From Candidatus Pseudothioglobus aerophilus (GTDB lineage Bacteria; Pseudomonadota; Gammaproteobacteria; PS1; Pseudothioglobaceae), in assembly GCA_014384565.1 (NCBI GenBank), contig JACNFO010000034.1, positions 1 through 34,763 on the forward strand: DNA of 34,763 bases, in the 5' to 3' direction. Shown here one piece after another: positions 33,677 to 34,763 of the stretch. The notes beneath the pieces were generated by a model that saw only the letters and a program-made list of their open reading frames with translations, did no database searches and was not told where the DNA came from. A program made the position numbers and the translations under genes. Numbering within the stretch: the first letter of the stretch is position 1; each line of letters opens with the position of its first letter.

Positions 33677-33859
33677 AGTATAGAATCAATTATGTATTAT
33701 AGAGCCCTCCTTATTAGGCTAGATACATATCATAACCAACATTTGGTCACAATTATTTTAAAAAAGCATAATTATAAAGGGTGTTTTTTTGAGTTGTATG
33801 TTTTTTTAGTGAATAGGGTGTAGATGCCTACCTATATAGGTAACTAGAGAAAATATGCT
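33677..33859. promoter_or_regulatory. divergent intergenic region of the lipid operon and rpsB
   Basis: On the minus strand, TATAAT-type -10 candidates lie at 33701-33696 and 33776-33771, neither with a convincing -35 sequence. A, T-rich tracts fill 33755-33810. A perfect 14-bp palindrome, TACCTATATAGGTA, lies at 33829-33842, about 18 bases upstream of the rpsB -35 element. AGGAGG occurs on the minus strand at about 33711-33706, but no start codon follows at proper distance. No gene is seen in this stretch. Confidence 0.45.
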
Positions 33860-33888
33860 TTGCTTAATTCAAAAAAATATGGGATAAT
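33860..33888 (+). promoter_or_regulatory. rpsB promoter with extended -10
   Basis: TTGCTT (33860-33865), a 17-bp spacer and GATAAT (33883-33888) preceded by TGG, forming an extended -10 (TGnGATAAT). Conserved extended -10 promoters are known ahead of rpsB in Gammaproteobacteria. Transcription should begin near 33895, giving a leader of about 150 bases. Confidence 0.75.
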
Positions 33889-33894
33889 CGTCGC

Positions 33895-34046
33895 CTTTCA
33901 GCCAACATGAGCTGTAAGAAGGGCTAACTAAATCTTTATAAAGTTAGTATTTTAATGTATCACACAGAGCCCCAATATTAACCAGGGTGCCTTTTTAATA
34001 AGGTTGGTTAATAGGCAATGTGGAAGTCTTAACCCAGGAGAAAAAT
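33895..34046 (+). promoter_or_regulatory. structured rpsB leader, probable S2 autoregulatory element
   Basis: The leader holds CTAACT (33924-33929) paired with AGTTAG (33942-33947), and a perfect 8-bp long-range pair, TATTAACC (33976-33983) with GGTTAATA (34006-34013). An alternative TGCC (33988-33991) to GGCA (34014-34017) pairing competes with the latter. The Shine-Dalgarno CAGGAG (34035-34040) follows. In E. coli the rpsB-tsf leader is folded and S2 represses through it; the same is inferred here. Confidence 0.6.
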
Positions 34047-34763
34047 ATGGCGAAAGCGTCAATGAAAAAAATGTTAGAGGCAGGTGTTCATTTTGGTCAC
34101 AGGTCTCGTTTTTGGCATCCAAAAATGGAGCCTTTTATCTACGGGACACGAAATGGTGTTCACATAATTAATCTAGAAAAAACTCTACCACAATTCAATG
34201 ATGTGCTCAACTTTGCAAGCAAAACTGCTGCTGCTGGAGGATCAATCCTTTTTGTTGGCACAAAGAGAGCTGCAAGCAACATTATTAAAGAAGAGGCAAT
34301 TCGCTGTGGAATGCCTTATGTCAACCATCGCTGGCTAGGCGGCATGATGACAAATTATAAAACTATTAAGGCCTCTATTAAGCGCCTTAAGGACCTAGAG
34401 TTTCTTGCTGAAGAAAATTTTTCTCAGTTTACAAAAAAAGAAGCACTCATTATGACTAGAGAGCAAGAAAAGCTTGAACGAAGCCTTGGTGGAATTAAAG
34501 ACTTAGGAAGCATTCCTGATGTTATTTTCGTAGTTGATATTGGCCATGAAAAGAACGCGGTTCGTGAAGCACATACTTTACAACTTCCAATTATCGGCGT
34601 TGTTGACACAAATCACAGTCCTGAAGGAATCGATTATGTTATAGCGGGAAATGATGACTCAATAAGAGCAATTGGTTATTATGCGAGAGAAATTGCTAAT
34701 GCAATACTAGAGGCTAAAGCCTCAATTGTAGAAACCAAAGCTGCAGTTAAGAAATCTGCGCCT
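34047..34763 (+). CDS. rpsB: 30S ribosomal protein S2 (3' end beyond window)
   Basis: The frame opens at ATG 34047 ([19 protein letters not shown]) and stays open for 239 codons to the window edge, so it is cut at the right. The conserved S2 blocks are [72 protein letters not shown] and [25 protein letters not shown]. It is nearly complete: E. coli S2 has 241 residues. CAGGAG seven bases before the ATG supports the start. tsf usually follows rpsB and is expected just outside the window. Confidence 0.97.
   Translation, partial: MAKASMKKMLEAGVHFGHRSRFWHPKMEPFIYGTRNGVHIINLEKTLPQFNDVLNFASKTAAAGGSILFVGTKRAASNIIKEEAIRCGMPYVNHRWLGGMMTNYKTIKASIKRLKDLEFLAEENFSQFTKKEALIMTREQEKLERSLGGIKDLGSIPDVIFVVDIGHEKNAVREAHTLQLPIIGVVDTNHSPEGIDYVIAGNDDSIRAIGYYAREIANAILEAKASIVETKAAVKKSAP

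Noticed and set aside
33706-33711. AGGAGG on the minus strand as ribosome-binding site of an extended or small ORF before the FAD gene
   Set aside because: No start codon follows at suitable distance, and an in-frame TGA lies four codons before the FAD gene ATG.

Overview
The window is a gene-dense, AT-rich stretch of bacterial chromosome with short spacers and many start/stop overlaps of the ATGA and TAATG type. Several gene orders are typical of Gammaproteobacteria: ubiE-ubiJ-ubiB, argC next to erpA, pth-ychF, a long Ctc-type L25, and rpsB with its own leader. Low GC, tight packing and the gene content suggest a small-genome marine gammaproteobacterium of the SUP05/SAR86 kind, but I cannot fix the order from sequence alone. 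I saw no tRNA, rRNA, CRISPR array, insertion sequence or phage gene.

Region 1 (1-3366) holds a carboxymuconolactone-decarboxylase-like protein, an EamA-type permease on the minus strand, and the thiol:disulfide transporter DsbD. Region 2 (3367-10828) is a possible single long transcription unit: accB-accC-argC-erpA-citrate synthase-ubiE-ubiJ-ubiB. It joins fatty acid, arginine, Fe-S, TCA and ubiquinone genes and starts behind a repeat-rich accB leader. Region 3 (10829-11760) is a small accessory island on the minus strand: a secreted protein of unknown function and a MORN-repeat protein with its own promoter. Region 4 (11761-16557) is housekeeping: rplY behind a terminator-like attenuator, then pth, ychF, gpmI and rpe.

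Region 5 (16558-24399) is a tight five-gene set: the homocysteine/methionine enzyme MetY, an alpha/beta hydrolase, a FadN-type hydroxyacyl-CoA dehydrogenase/enoyl-CoA hydratase, an AMP-forming acyl-CoA ligase and a DmdC-like acyl-CoA dehydrogenase. Translational overlap ties a sulfur enzyme to acyl-CoA oxidation, which fits, without proving, breakdown of a methylthio-acid with capture of methanethiol. Region 6 (24400-27912) is a zinc-type operon resembling ZrgABCDE of Vibrio: a His-rich DUF2796 protein, an ABC ATPase, an FtsX-like permease, a DUF3299 protein and a Zur-like Fur-family regulator. A 15-bp palindrome resembling a Zur box overlaps the -35 element of its promoter.

Region 7 (27925-33676, minus strand) is a lipid-modification operon: FAD amine oxidase-like protein, DUF1365, two cyclopropane-synthase-like methyltransferases that both lack the canonical active-site cysteine, a DUF1295 membrane reductase-like protein and a SOUL protein. 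Region 8 (33677-34763) is a divergent regulatory region followed by rpsB, which runs off the right edge. The most interesting targets are the metY/acyl-CoA operon, the lipid operon with its altered methyltransferases, and the structured leaders of accB, rplY and rpsB.
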